Below, piece by piece: positions 15,649-24,943 of a stretch of 42,655 nucleotides of DNA (positions are counted from its first letter, which is position 1; each line of letters opens with the position of its first letter). The stretch spans positions 1-42,655 of the forward strand of contig CAMCRT010000012.1 in NCBI GenBank assembly GCA_945877355.1, given 5' to 3'. A model generated the notes under the pieces. It worked only from the letters and a program-made list of their open reading frames with translations, did no database searches and was not told where the DNA came from. This DNA is from an uncultured Mitsuokella sp. Lineage in GTDB: Bacteria > Bacillota > Negativicutes > Selenomonadales > Selenomonadaceae. Both the position numbers and the translations under genes were made by a program.

Positions 15649-18600
15649 CCTGTTCCTCCTTCTCCGGCTCCTCCGCCCGCTCCGTCACCAGGGTGCAGGC
15701 CTTGCCATCCCAGTGGAACTGGGCCGTCGAGACGAAGGGCGCCCCCTGGGGCCGCAGAAGCTCGTAGATATTGAGCTCCGGCACCACGTCGTAGGTGCCC
15801 CAGATGGCCTGGGAGTTCATAATGTAGTTGAAGCCCAAGCTCTCCACCAGGCTGAACATCTCCCGCATGTTGCGCTCGTCCACGCCGGCGAAGGCCTCGT
15901 CGAGTGTGATGAGATACGGGGCGTCCTCTGCCGCCTCCTGATAGCGGGAGTAGGCGGCGGAGAAGAGGGGCGTGTACATGGCCATGGCCCGCTCGCCGCC
16001 GCTGAACTGATTGAAGGCCGCGTCCGAGAGGGGCCGGTCCTTTATGCCCTCCCCCTTGTCGTAGGAGAGCTTGAAGGCGTACCACTGGCGATAGTCGAGG
16101 GATGTGCGCACCGCCTCGATCCAGTCGCCGCTCCCCGCCGTCTCGTCGCGGGCGAGGGCCCGGGCCCGCTCTAGCCGCTCCCGGAAATACCTGCCCACCC
16201 GCTTTCGATCCTCGTCGGAGAGGAGAGCCGCATCCTGGCCCAGGAGCCGGATGATGTCCTGGGTCTCCATGCCATTTTCCTCCCCCTTGAGGACCTTCCA
16301 GGCGAGGTGGAACTTCAGCCCGCTGGAGGTGCTCCTCTCCTGCATGAGCTTGTTCATCTTCTTGACCCAGGCGCTGGCGGCGTAGATATACTCGCTGATG
16401 GTGCGCCCGACGCTGTTGACCATGACCTCCTTGTAGATCTGCTGGTCCTGCTCGCTCAAGAGCAGCCGCTGGGATTCCAGCCGGCTGTCGAGAGCGGCGA
16501 GCTCCTCCTGGGGGCTTCTGCGGCCGCCGTGGTGGAGGACGACGAGGGAGCGCACAGAGAGCTCCTTCAGCTCCTGCCAGGCACTCTGATTTTCTGCCGC
16601 GAGGGACTCGTCCAGCTCCTCCGCAGCGGGCTCCGCCAGCTTCGTCTCCTCGTCCAGGAGCTCGGCGCGGTATTGGGAAAGGATGCTCTGGCCGTCCTGA
16701 TAGGACTTTGTCACCCCGTTCCACAGGCGCATGAGGGTCGGCGCATTCTCGGCGCGCCGCTTCTCCAGAAGCTCCTGGGTGCCACGCCTATCCACGAGCT
16801 TTTCCGGGAGAAAGGCGTGGGCGAGCTCCGCCTCCACCAGCGTGTCGGCGGCTGCCTTCAGCTGGGTGCGAAGGCGCTGGCGCAGGCGGGCCCGGGCAAT
16901 ATCCTGCTCCAAGTGACGAAGGGCTTCCTCTGCCTGGGCTTCCCGCCGTATGGCGAGCCCCTGGGCCTCTGGCAGCTCCCGGAGCCTGCCGACGATCTGG
17001 GCGATGCGGGCCTGGAGCTTCTCCGCCCCCAGATCCTTCAGTACCTTCTCCAGGGCCGCGAGGCGAGCGGTGAGGGCCTCGATCTCTTCCGCCAGCTCCT
17101 CTATCTCGCCCCGGAGGCGATCCTCCTCCTCTCGGATTTCTGCCAGCTGGGTCTCCAGCACCTGGATATCGGCGTGGGCGGCGGCGTAGTCCTTCTGGGC
17201 GATCAGGAGATCATGCAGAGCCTCCTTGTACTCCTTCATGGCCTCCAGCGCCCCCTGATAGGCCTCGCCCGTGGGCTCCAGCCGGTCCCCCTCCCGGAGG
17301 CGGCGCAGGGTATCCCGCTCGCCCCGCAGGGCATCGAGGGCCGCCCGGTGGCGCTCGTTCTTCTCCGCCAAGCGCCCCTCCTGGGCCTCTATGGCGATCT
17401 CTGCTGCCCGAAGAGCGCTCTGCTGGGCAGCACAGGCCTCGTCACTGGGGAAGGCGCGCCGGGCCTCCTCCGTCTGCCGGAGCTTTTCCTCCAGGGCCTC
17501 CCGCTCCCCCTGGAGTGCCTCCAGCTCCCGTCCTAGGCCGGCGATGCGCTCCTCGCAGGCGGCAATCTCCCGCCTTCTCAGCTCCTCTCTCGCGCGCTTT
17601 CCGATGTAGCGGGCCGCCTCCTCCTGCGGCGCATGGCCTGCCAGCTGGGCCATGGCCCAGCCGCCTGCCGCCACGTCGATGACCATCTGGTCTCCCGTCG
17701 CCTCGGGGAAGGCGCCCGCCGTGACGGCGATGGAGGAGAGAATGGCTGCGACCTGCACCTCGTCCACCCCGTCCGCCGGCCGCAGGTAGGAAAAGAGGGA
17801 GTCGCCCAGCACCACCGGTTCCTTTGCCCGGAGGATCCGATCCGCCACAGGGGAGTCGCTCCCGTCAAGGGCTGTCTCGTCCTCCAAAATGAGCGCATTT
17901 AATACACCGGCCTGAAAAAGGGCCGACTCGATACGCTCCCGAAGGGAGGGCTCCACCTCCTCCCGGAACTCCGTGGCCTCGTAGAAGGGGATGAAGGCGA
18001 TGCCCCGCGCCCGGAGGGCCTCCCGGGAGGCGGCGACGGCAGGCGTGAGCTCTATCTCCGCTTCCTTCTGGCTGCGAAGACGCGCGAGCTCCGCCTCTGC
18101 CTCCTGCCGCTGCTCCTCTAGAGCAGTCGCCTGAGCCCGGAGAGTGCCGAGGGACGCATTGATGTCCTGCTGAGCAGCGGCCACGGAGAGGCCCAGGAGC
18201 TCCAGGGCCTCCTGCCAGGTGCCGTCCCGGTAGAGCCCCTGGAGGATGGCCACCAGCTCCGTCTCCCGCTGGACGGTGAAGGGAGCCACCTCCTTTTTCC
18301 AAAGATAGTAGGCCTTGACCAGATCATTTCGCGCCCGGTCGAGGGCGCCCTGGATATGGGCCCACTCTGCCCTCTGCTCGTCCAGGAGGCGCTGCTCCTC
18401 CCCCACCTCCCGCTGGAGGGTCTGGGCCCGCTCCATTAGCTCCTTCACCTGACGAAGCTTCTGGAGCACCTCCCCCAGGTGGGTCTCATAGGTGCGCACC
18501 TCCTCCTTCCAGTTCGCGGCCCGGGTATCCGTGAGGGAGCTCAGGGCGAGCCCCTCTTTTTGCACCCCGTGGGCAGAAAAGCGGGCCTCCCGGGCCAGGG

Positions 18601-19819
18601 CGTCCATCTCACCGAGCTCCTCCCGGGCCCTTTCCTCGGCTTCGCCCATCGCCTCGCTCCGGCTCTTCCGGCGCTCCTCCGTCTGGAGCTCCCTGCGCCG
18701 CTTTTCCTGCCAGTCTGCCTCCCGGGCCTCGTGGCTCTTTTTCCGGCGGACGAGGGTGTCCTCCTTCTCCTTCTTTTCCTCCGCCGCCCGCCAGGCCTCG
18801 TTGTCCTCGAGGACTTTCTTTTCCTCCTCCAGCTTCCTCTGCTCCAGCAGAAGGGCGCTGTGCTCGGCCTCGGCGGCCTCCCGCTCTTCCCTTGCCGCCT
18901 TCTCCTCGGCCGTCTTCCGCTCGATTTCCCGGTCGATGGCCCGCAGCAGCTGCCCGTGCTTTTTCTGGACGAGGAGCCGCTGCCCGAGGACGGCCTCGTT
19001 GTATTTGGCGTAGACCCTCGATAGCTCCGCGAGGGCCTTTCGCTCCTCCTCCAGCTCCCGGAGGGCGCTCTGGGTATTGTCGATGAGCTCCATGGTGCGC
19101 GACAGCGGGCGCAGATCCTCCTCCGTCAGGGCCGGCAGGGATCGATTCAGGATGTCATAGATGACAGCAGGGCGAAAGTCCCGGGAGAGCTTCGGGCTGC
19201 GAAGCTGGATGAGGAGATCGATGAGCTCCTCGAACTGGGCGATATCGTGAAAGCCGTAGATATAGCGGTTCACCAGCTCCCGGTACGTGCGCCTGTCCGG
19301 GGCGAACTGGCCCAGCTTGTCTGCGGCCAGCCGGTTCTTCAGCTCCGTCTGGGTGAGGGGCATCCGCTTCAGCTCCCCCGTCGCCGCATCCCGCTGATGT
19401 CGGTACAGGAGAAGATCCCGCCCGATGCGGGCGCCATTCGTGAGGACGAAGCCCCAGAAATCCACGCGGCCCGTGCCGCGCTTTGCCCGGAGGCCGATGC
19501 CCGTCGTCACGTACTGGTCCGTCCCCTCCCGCTTGTACTCGAGATAGAGGTAGCCGATCCGCTCGTCGATCCCCGTGATCTCCCGCTCTCCCAGCAGGTA
19601 GTCCTCGATGCGTCGGGAGGTGGTGCCAAAGCTGTCCAGGCGGCTCGCCCGGGTCTGGCCGTCCAGCAGCACCGTCACGAGGCTCTGCATGGTCACGCTC
19701 TTGCCGGAGCCATTGCTGCCCCTGAGCAGAAGCCGACCGCCAGCGAACTGGAACTCTGTCTCGTCATAGTACCAGTAGTTCAGGATCCCGGCCCGGTTGG
19801 CCTGCCATTTATTTGCCAT
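15641..19819 (-). CDS. jetC: Wadjet type II SMC-like ATPase JetC (TIGR02680)
   Basis: The best start is ATG 19819 with GGAGAGGAG upstream; it overlaps jetB by 11 bp. The 1392-residue product has a SMC/MukB-like layout: Walker A GSNGSGKS at 34-41, a very long coiled-coil middle rich in Glu/Arg/Leu/Ala (about 240-1150) interrupted by a hinge-like globular part near 600-720, then the ABC signature FSGGERAM (1272-1279) and Walker B with DEAFAGVD (Asp1307, Glu1308). In the family it forms the motor that extrudes DNA loops, together with JetA and JetB, and so recognises small circular plasmids. Confidence 0.92.
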   Translation of the reverse strand: MANKWQANRAGILNYWYYDETEFQFAGGRLLLRGSNGSGKSVTMQSLVTVLLDGQTRASRLDSFGTTSRRIEDYLLGEREITGIDERIGYLYLEYKREGTDQYVTTGIGLRAKRGTGRVDFWGFVLTNGARIGRDLLLYRHQRDAATGELKRMPLTQTELKNRLAADKLGQFAPDRRTYRELVNRYIYGFHDIAQFEELIDLLIQLRSPKLSRDFRPAVIYDILNRSLPALTEEDLRPLSRTMELIDNTQSALRELEEERKALAELSRVYAKYNEAVLGQRLLVQKKHGQLLRAIDREIERKTAEEKAAREEREAAEAEHSALLLEQRKLEEEKKVLEDNEAWRAAEEKKEKEDTLVRRKKSHEAREADWQEKRRRELQTEERRKSRSEAMGEAEERAREELGEMDALAREARFSAHGVQKEGLALSSLTDTRAANWKEEVRTYETHLGEVLQKLRQVKELMERAQTLQREVGEEQRLLDEQRAEWAHIQGALDRARNDLVKAYYLWKKEVAPFTVQRETELVAILQGLYRDGTWQEALELLGLSVAAAQQDINASLGTLRAQATALEEQRQEAEAELARLRSQKEAEIELTPAVAASREALRARGIAFIPFYEATEFREEVEPSLRERIESALFQAGVLNALILEDETALDGSDSPVADRILRAKEPVVLGDSLFSYLRPADGVDEVQVAAILSSIAVTAGAFPEATGDQMVIDVAAGGWAMAQLAGHAPQEEAARYIGKRAREELRRREIAACEERIAGLGRELEALQGEREALEEKLRQTEEARRAFPSDEACAAQQSALRAAEIAIEAQEGRLAEKNERHRAALDALRGERDTLRRLREGDRLEPTGEAYQGALEAMKEYKEALHDLLIAQKDYAAAHADIQVLETQLAEIREEEDRLRGEIEELAEEIEALTARLAALEKVLKDLGAEKLQARIAQIVGRLRELPEAQGLAIRREAQAEEALRHLEQDIARARLRQRLRTQLKAAADTLVEAELAHAFLPEKLVDRRGTQELLEKRRAENAPTLMRLWNGVTKSYQDGQSILSQYRAELLDEETKLAEPAAEELDESLAAENQSAWQELKELSVRSLVVLHHGGRRSPQEELAALDSRLESQRLLLSEQDQQIYKEVMVNSVGRTISEYIYAASAWVKKMNKLMQERSTSSGLKFHLAWKVLKGEENGMETQDIIRLLGQDAALLSDEDRKRVGRYFRERLERARALARDETAGSGDWIEAVRTSLDYRQWYAFKLSYDKGEGIKDRPLSDAAFNQFSGGERAMAMYTPLFSAAYSRYQEAAEDAPYLITLDEAFAGVDERNMREMFSLVESLGFNYIMNSQAIWGTYDVVPELNIYELLRPQGAPFVSTAQFHWDGKACTLVTERAEEPEKEEQDA

Positions 19820-20969
19820 CCTTGATCTCCTCTCCATAGTCCCCCACGAGCCGCCAGAAGGGCGGCAGGAGCTCAAAAAGCCCATCCGTCGTAAGCCGCA
19901 ACATCTGCCAGTCCTCCATCTCCCGGCAAAGAAGCCCCCACAGGCGCTTGTCGCTCATGTCCCGGTACTCCTTCGTCCAGCCCTTCCCGCGGGCGGCCCG
20001 GGTCCTGGCGATGGCCTGGAGCATATCCGTCTCCGTGTAGTACGCCTTTGGCGCCGCCAGCGTCTCCCGCCGCAGGATGTCCGCCAGGTGCAGCAGCACC
20101 TCGTGGAGGCCCTTCAGCCGCACGGGGAAATAGTCCCGGTACCAGTCCGGCTGGTCGATGGAGACCAGCATGGCCGCATCCTCATAGAGCTCCAGCGTGA
20201 GGCCGACGCTCTCGGCGAACCGCTCCACCGTGTCGCTCCTGCGACCCAGAAGATAGGCAAAATCCGCCTCGGCCGTCCCGCTCTCCCGCACATAGGCAGG
20301 CTCCAGCAGCAGGCGGCGGTTGATGCGGACCTGACGGGCCCGCGCCGCCTCCTGGGGCCCTTCCCGCAGCTCGCCTGCGCAGAAGGCCGCCGCATCCTCA
20401 TAGGAGGACATGGCCCGGGGAAAGAACCGGAGGAAGACCTGGGCGACCTCCGTCACCCGGTAGAGGGCCTCGCCGCCCCCATCCACAAGCCCCTTCGTCA
20501 GGAAGGCCCCGCTCCTGTCCTCCACGATTTCCAGCACCTTCAGCTCCGCCAGCACAGAGATGACCCGCACGATGGCCTTGCGCCAGGTGTAGCTGTTCCA
20601 GTCCAGCCGCTCCTCATACTCCTCCGGGAAAAGGGCCGGCAGCTCCGTGAGCAGCTCGCTCAGGAGGAACTGCCCCTCCTCTTCCTGATCCTCCAGAAAG
20701 GCGAGGACGAGGCAAAGGAGGATATAGTCCTGCACGGAGGTGAGGCCCTCGATCCCCATAAAGGGCTGGGGCACGGCGGGGATGCGCTCCAGCCGGTAAT
20801 AGCGACTGCGGCCGACGAGGGGCCAGTCCAGCTTGTCCAGAAAAAATTTCCGCAGCTCCCGCTCCCGCTGCCGGATGAGATAGAACTCCTCCGGCATGTC
20901 CCGCTTCAGGATCCAGCGGTTCTCCAGCAGCAGATGGATGGCGCGAAGGAGCTCCTCATCCCGCTTCAT
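19809..20969 (-). CDS. jetB: Wadjet type II subunit JetB (TIGR02678/DUF2398)
   Basis: A 386-residue protein, start ATG 20969 with GGAGGGAGGGG upstream; the frame is open to 21032, but that part overlaps jetA and lacks a ribosome site. It is helical, with winged-helix-like segments at the ends (ELLRAIHLLLENRWILKRD near the N-terminus). By order and length it is the KITE-like partner of the JetC SMC ATPase. It overlaps jetA by 14 bp and jetC by 11 bp, so the operon is tightly coupled. Confidence 0.87.
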   Translation of the reverse strand: MKRDEELLRAIHLLLENRWILKRDMPEEFYLIRQRERELRKFFLDKLDWPLVGRSRYYRLERIPAVPQPFMGIEGLTSVQDYILLCLVLAFLEDQEEEGQFLLSELLTELPALFPEEYEERLDWNSYTWRKAIVRVISVLAELKVLEIVEDRSGAFLTKGLVDGGGEALYRVTEVAQVFLRFFPRAMSSYEDAAAFCAGELREGPQEAARARQVRINRRLLLEPAYVRESGTAEADFAYLLGRRSDTVERFAESVGLTLELYEDAAMLVSIDQPDWYRDYFPVRLKGLHEVLLHLADILRRETLAAPKAYYTETDMLQAIARTRAARGKGWTKEYRDMSDKRLWGLLCREMEDWQMLRLTTDGLFELLPPFWRLVGDYGEEIKDGK

Positions 20970-22458
20970 GGCTGTCCCCTCCCTCCACGAGCAGCCGCAT
21001 GGGCGGCATGTAGAAGTCCCCATCCTCCGCATGGATGCAGACGCGCTCCGCCGCCTCCTGCCACCCCGGTGCCAGCCGCATGACGTGGCCGCTGGGAAGG
21101 CGCACGCCGCCGGCCGCCGCCATGCAGCGGGTCAGCCAGGTGAGGAGCTCGTGGCGCACCTCCTTCGTAATGGGCGGGAGCTTTGCAAAGTCGATGGCCC
21201 CATCCACCACGAGGGAGTCCAGCACCCGCTGCTGCTCCTGCTGCCTTTTTGCAAAGAGCTCCCGCATGCGCCGCTTATCCTCCCGGTAGTCCCGGAGCGC
21301 CGTCTGGCGCACCCGCTCCCGGTAGGCCGAGGTCCTGGGCTTCAGCTTCACCTGGGCCGGCTCCTCCGCTAGGACCTTTCCCAGCCGGTCATCCTTTCGT
21401 ACCATGCCCTGGACAAAGAAGTGGCGCACGCCACCGGCGCCGAAGACCGCCGCCGCGAGGCTGTCCGCCTCCCGCTTCTCCCGACAGGCCGCAAAGCGAT
21501 GGGCGAGCGCGATATAGTCCGCCTTCCGGCTCGTCACCGCCTGATGCTGGCTCGCCAGCCGCTCCGCAAAGCCTGCGATGCGCTCGATGGTGGCCTTCGT
21601 CCGCTCCTCCAGCTGACTGAGATCGCTCGCTCGCCCACCCTGGCCGCAGAACCACACCCGCATGGTATGCCAGTCCTCGGCGCAGCCCTTTGCCAGGGTC
21701 TCGAGGCTCGCCCCCTCGTCCAGGGCATGGCTCAGGAGCCTTCGCCGCGCCACCCGCAGGAAGAGGGTGCTCTCCACCGCCTCATCGCTCTCCTTCAGGA
21801 GCGACACGATGCGCGCCGCCACATTCTGCAGCCCCAGCACGAACTCCCGAAGGTACTTCGTGAAGGTGTCCTTGTAGGTGAGGAAGGCCTCCATGCGCAT
21901 GCGCTCCTCCACCCGGGCACTGGCCAGATGGGCAAAGTACGCCCGGACATTTTCCGCCATGGTGCCGAAGTAGTGCATGAGGTCGTCGAAGGTCTGGGCA
22001 AGCTCCTGGTCGCTCATGGACGCGTGCTCCTGGAGGAAGCTCCGGAGGTGGGAGAGCAGCCGGTCAAACTGGGTGGTCTCCAAAGCGCCCCCGAAGGTAT
22101 CTCCCACCTTCTTCAGCGCCTCCAGCATCTTCTCAATCTCCACCGTCGCCGGGGTGATCTGGTAGCGGTACCGCTTCTTCTTGAAATCCTCGATGGTGCT
22201 GGCATTCGCCGTCTCCTGATGGGCGGTGATATTGCCCCAACGCTCAAGGGAAGTGAGATCCTGAGCCAGCTCCTCAAAGGTATAGGAGGAATACATCGGC
22301 ACCGCCGAGACGGCCCCATGGATTTCCTCCGGGGAAAGATACGTCTGCATGTGCTGATGGCGCTCATAAAAAAAGCGCAGGATCGTGCGATAGCGCCCGA
22401 CGTTCTCCGCCGTCAGGTAGCTGACCGCATCCACCCTGCGAAAATCCCGCTCCTCCAT
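20956..22458 (-). CDS. jetA: Wadjet type II subunit JetA (TIGR02677/DUF2397)
   Basis: A 500-residue protein starting at ATG 22458 behind GAGGGGAGA. It opens MEERDFRRVDAVSYLTAENV, with a winged-helix-like N-terminal part, a long helical middle, and a basic stretch (RQTALRDYREDKRRMRELFA) before a C-terminal small domain. This matches the kleisin-like subunit of Wadjet II that bridges the JetC heads. It is the first gene of the operon; the promoter at 22489-22518 lies about 30 bp upstream. Confidence 0.87.
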   Translation of the reverse strand: MEERDFRRVDAVSYLTAENVGRYRTILRFFYERHQHMQTYLSPEEIHGAVSAVPMYSSYTFEELAQDLTSLERWGNITAHQETANASTIEDFKKKRYRYQITPATVEIEKMLEALKKVGDTFGGALETTQFDRLLSHLRSFLQEHASMSDQELAQTFDDLMHYFGTMAENVRAYFAHLASARVEERMRMEAFLTYKDTFTKYLREFVLGLQNVAARIVSLLKESDEAVESTLFLRVARRRLLSHALDEGASLETLAKGCAEDWHTMRVWFCGQGGRASDLSQLEERTKATIERIAGFAERLASQHQAVTSRKADYIALAHRFAACREKREADSLAAAVFGAGGVRHFFVQGMVRKDDRLGKVLAEEPAQVKLKPRTSAYRERVRQTALRDYREDKRRMRELFAKRQQEQQRVLDSLVVDGAIDFAKLPPITKEVRHELLTWLTRCMAAAGGVRLPSGHVMRLAPGWQEAAERVCIHAEDGDFYMPPMRLLVEGGDSHEAG

Positions 22459-22488
22459 GGTGTCTCCCCTCTCAAAGCCGTTTTTCTC

Positions 22489-22518
22489 ATTATAGTATAG
22501 GGAGTGCTGCAGGAGCAA
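22489..22518 (-). promoter_or_regulatory. Probable promoter of the Wadjet operon
   Basis: On the minus strand TTGCTC (22513-22518), 18-bp spacer, TATAAT (22489-22494). The predicted start at about 22482 gives a leader of about 25 nt containing the jetA ribosome site. Confidence 0.6.
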
Positions 22519-22570
22519 GCAGAATTTCTTCCATACATCGCGTTGCAATATCGAAACTATCCAGGATGCG

Positions 22571-22668
22571 CATTTTTAGAATAATAAACGATTCAATACT
22601 GCCATTTTTAGCATCAATGAATTATTCTATACTGCCATATTTTAGGATAGCGAATTGTCCCTGGCGCA
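22571..22668. repeat. Three tandem 32-33-bp degenerate repeats between jetA and the ATPase gene
   Basis: CATTTTTAG at 22571, CATTTTTAG at 22603 and CATATTTTAG at 22636 start three similar units. The first two run on into AT-rich sequence with a TTCwATACTGC ending. They fill the divergent gap between the Wadjet operon and the ATPase gene, and the third runs into the ATPase promoter. Binding sites for a regulator are a plausible reading. Confidence 0.6.
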
Positions 22669-22683
22669 CATCTATGATAAAAT
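22655..22683 (+). promoter_or_regulatory. Promoter of the DUF4143-type ATPase gene
   Basis: TTGTCC (22655-22660), 17-bp spacer, TAAAAT (22678-22683), about 23 bp before the likely ATG 22706. A 28-bp stretch around it (22654-22681) recurs with one difference at 26701-26728, where the -10 box is changed to TAAACG. Confidence 0.6.
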
Positions 22684-22705
22684 ACGCGAAAAGGAGCTGG
22701 TACAG

Positions 22706-24031
22706 ATGTATTTCAAAAGGAAAATATATGCAAAGCTGAAGGAATGGAAGCATCGGAGCAATGGAAGTACGGCCATGCTTATCGAGGGTGCCCGCCGCGT
22801 CGGGAAATCCACGGTGGTTCAGGCCTTTGCGGAAGCCGAATACAAGAGCTATGTCCTGATCGATTTTTCGACCTGTTCCCGGGAAATCCGGGCCCTCTTT
22901 GAGGAGAATATGGATCTCGACTACACGTTTCTCCAGCTTCAGCTCCAATACGGCGTCAAGCTGATCGAGCGAAAATCCGTCCTCGTGTTTGACGAGGTAC
23001 AATTCTGCCCGCGGGCACGGCAACGGATAAAGGCGCTTGTGGCCGACGGCCGATACGACTATATTGAAACGGGCTCCCTGATTTCCATCCAGAGAAATGT
23101 CCGGGACATTCTTATTCCGAGCGAAGAAGAACATTTGGAAATGTTCCCGATGGATTTTGAGGAATTTTTGGATGCCATTGGGGAAGGCGCAACAAACGGC
23201 CTTCTTTATGACGTATTCCAGAAAAGGCTCCCTTTGGGAGCGGCCCATCGGCGGCTCCTGCGGCTGTTCCGCCTGTATATGCTTGTCGGCGGGATGCCGC
23301 AAGCCGTAGAGGCGTATCGGAAAGAAAATAATTTTGAGGATGTCGATCGAGTCAAGCGGGCCATCCTGCAGCTCTACGAAGACGATTTCCGCAAGCTTGA
23401 CCCCTCCGGGAAAATCTCCGCCCTATTTAACTCCATCCCTGCCCAGCTTCTGTCCGCTTCCCGTTTCATTGTCTCCCACGCTGTTCCAAACCTGCGTCCA
23501 AGCCGGGCCCAGAGCATCCTGCCGGAAATGCTGGACTCCAAGACGGTTCTGCGCTGTACGGATGTGGCGGATCCTGGACCGGGAATGGCTGCCTCCATCG
23601 ACCTAAGGAAATTCAAGCTATACCTGGCGGATACGGGTCTCTTCACGACACTTGCCTTCAAGGACAGGTCGTTCACGGAGAATGACCTCTATAGAAAGCT
23701 GCTGAGCGACAAGCTCCCGGCAAACCTCGGGCATCTCTATGAAAATGCCGTGGCACAGACACTAGCCGCAAAAGGAGACCGGCTCTGCTTCCATACCTTT
23801 GAAGTGAAGGGCAAGACGACGAGATATGAGGTTGATTTTCTTCTGACAAGAAAGAGCAAGCTTGTGCCACTGGAAGTAAAATCCACCTCCCGCCTCTCCC
23901 ACGCCTCTCTGGATGCCTTTCAAAAAAAATATTCGCAGCACGTATCCGAGTCGTATGTAGTCTGCACAAAGGATTATGCAAGAAAAGACGGCGTGACCTA
24001 CCTCCCCATATACATGCTGCAGTTTCTCTAA
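22706..24031 (+). CDS. AAA_14/DUF4143 family ATPase
   Basis: I choose ATG 22706 because GGAG (22693-22696) is 9 nt upstream and the fold begins soon after; a TTG at 22655 in the same frame would overlap the promoter. The 441-residue protein has Walker A GARRVGKS (28-35), Walker B VLVFDEVQ and a sensor-like ETGSLISI. The C-terminal DUF4143 half carries a PD-(D/E)xK-like pattern: Asp377 in YEVDFLL and Glu390-Val-Lys392 in PLEVKS. These ATPases are common in mobile and accessory regions; their substrate is unknown. The gene stands divergent from the Wadjet operon, and nothing shows that it belongs to that system. Confidence 0.85.
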   Translation: MYFKRKIYAKLKEWKHRSNGSTAMLIEGARRVGKSTVVQAFAEAEYKSYVLIDFSTCSREIRALFEENMDLDYTFLQLQLQYGVKLIERKSVLVFDEVQFCPRARQRIKALVADGRYDYIETGSLISIQRNVRDILIPSEEEHLEMFPMDFEEFLDAIGEGATNGLLYDVFQKRLPLGAAHRRLLRLFRLYMLVGGMPQAVEAYRKENNFEDVDRVKRAILQLYEDDFRKLDPSGKISALFNSIPAQLLSASRFIVSHAVPNLRPSRAQSILPEMLDSKTVLRCTDVADPGPGMAASIDLRKFKLYLADTGLFTTLAFKDRSFTENDLYRKLLSDKLPANLGHLYENAVAQTLAAKGDRLCFHTFEVKGKTTRYEVDFLLTRKSKLVPLEVKSTSRLSHASLDAFQKKYSQHVSESYVVCTKDYARKDGVTYLPIYMLQFL

Positions 24032-24275
24032 GCTGGGGCAGCATCGGAAGCGTAAAGAAATCGGGCATAAGTGCCGCACTCAAAATCCCTCTCCGATAGC
24101 CCGAGCATCTCACCATAGAACAATTGCGCCTCCCCGTCCCCCGCTCTGATAGAACAGTTCCGTGTAACTATTGAATTTGCAGGATTTTGCCGTTGGAGAA
24201 AGAATTAGTAATACAGAAGTCAATGAAATCGTATAATATGGCCCTTTTCCAATGAAGCGAGGTGTCTAAAAAGAT

Positions 24276-24794
24276 ATGAATTCACCGAAAAAGAAGAAGA
24301 TACAATACGATGCTGAATACATCAGTTATGTTGAGAGCGGCGAATCATCCGCTGTTTTTATAACACGAGACATCGTAAAATCCATTAACACAAATGGGAA
24401 ATGGGTGGATGTCATTTCTGTTGATGGATATTGGAACGAAAACCGCAGATGGGAGTTTCAGTCATTTTCTGTGGAATTGTTTCCACGCAAAACACGCCCC
24501 GTCTATCCTCCCCAGGCTTCCGATGAGGAAAAGAAATACATAACATGGCAAACCGCCCATGCAGATATTCAAGATCTACGGAAGCACGGGTATAAGGGAG
24601 CTAAGTTTGAAATCTTTCCGAAGCTGGTAAATGCGAACAAAGGAAAATACAGGACGATACAAGCCGTATGGAATAAGACATTTAATCGTTGGGTTCAAAA
24701 AAATTGGTTTACATCGTCTTGTGAATGGAGGAAAAGAAAAGTCCCGTTACAGCCAAAATGGGAATATCGTATATTGAAAATCCAACGGTTATAG
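24276..24794 (+). CDS. Hypothetical protein
   Basis: A 172-residue, basic, Trp- and Tyr-rich protein (for example WVDVISVDGYWNENRRWEFQ at about 48-67) without a signal peptide or membrane segment. A ribosome site (GAGGT, about 12 nt upstream) is weak. I do not recognise the family. AT-rich codon use, unlike the flanking GC-rich genes, suggests recent transfer. The 244 bp before it (24032-24275) show no gene; a TATAAT near 24231 could serve as its -10 box. Confidence 0.6.
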   Translation: MNSPKKKKIQYDAEYISYVESGESSAVFITRDIVKSINTNGKWVDVISVDGYWNENRRWEFQSFSVELFPRKTRPVYPPQASDEEKKYITWQTAHADIQDLRKHGYKGAKFEIFPKLVNANKGKYRTIQAVWNKTFNRWVQKNWFTSSCEWRKRKVPLQPKWEYRILKIQRL

Positions 24795-24861
24795 ACGTAA
24801 ATCCATACGCGTACAACTTTGCATGGAGCTACATAGGTAGAACGGAGTTCCACACTCCATC

Positions 24862-24891
24862 TTGTTCGGGATTATTTCCTTATGCTATAAT
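24862..24891 (+). promoter_or_regulatory. Promoter of the zinc-ribbon membrane protein gene
   Basis: TTGTTC (24862-24867), 18-bp spacer, TATAAT (24886-24891) preceded by TGC, an extended -10. The predicted start near 24898 leaves a leader of about 45 nt. Confidence 0.65.
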
Positions 24892-24943
24892 CTTTCTATA
24901 CTAAGAGTTTCTGCTTTCAACGGTCGCACGAAAGGAATTGCCC

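Noticed and set aside
22571-22668. Tandem repeats as iterons of a plasmid replication origin
   Set aside because: There is no replication initiator or partition gene nearby, and the surroundings are chromosomal genes.
22655-22705. TTG 22655 as start of the ATPase
   Set aside because: The codon overlaps the predicted -35 box and has no ribosome site, whereas ATG 22706 has GGAG at good distance.
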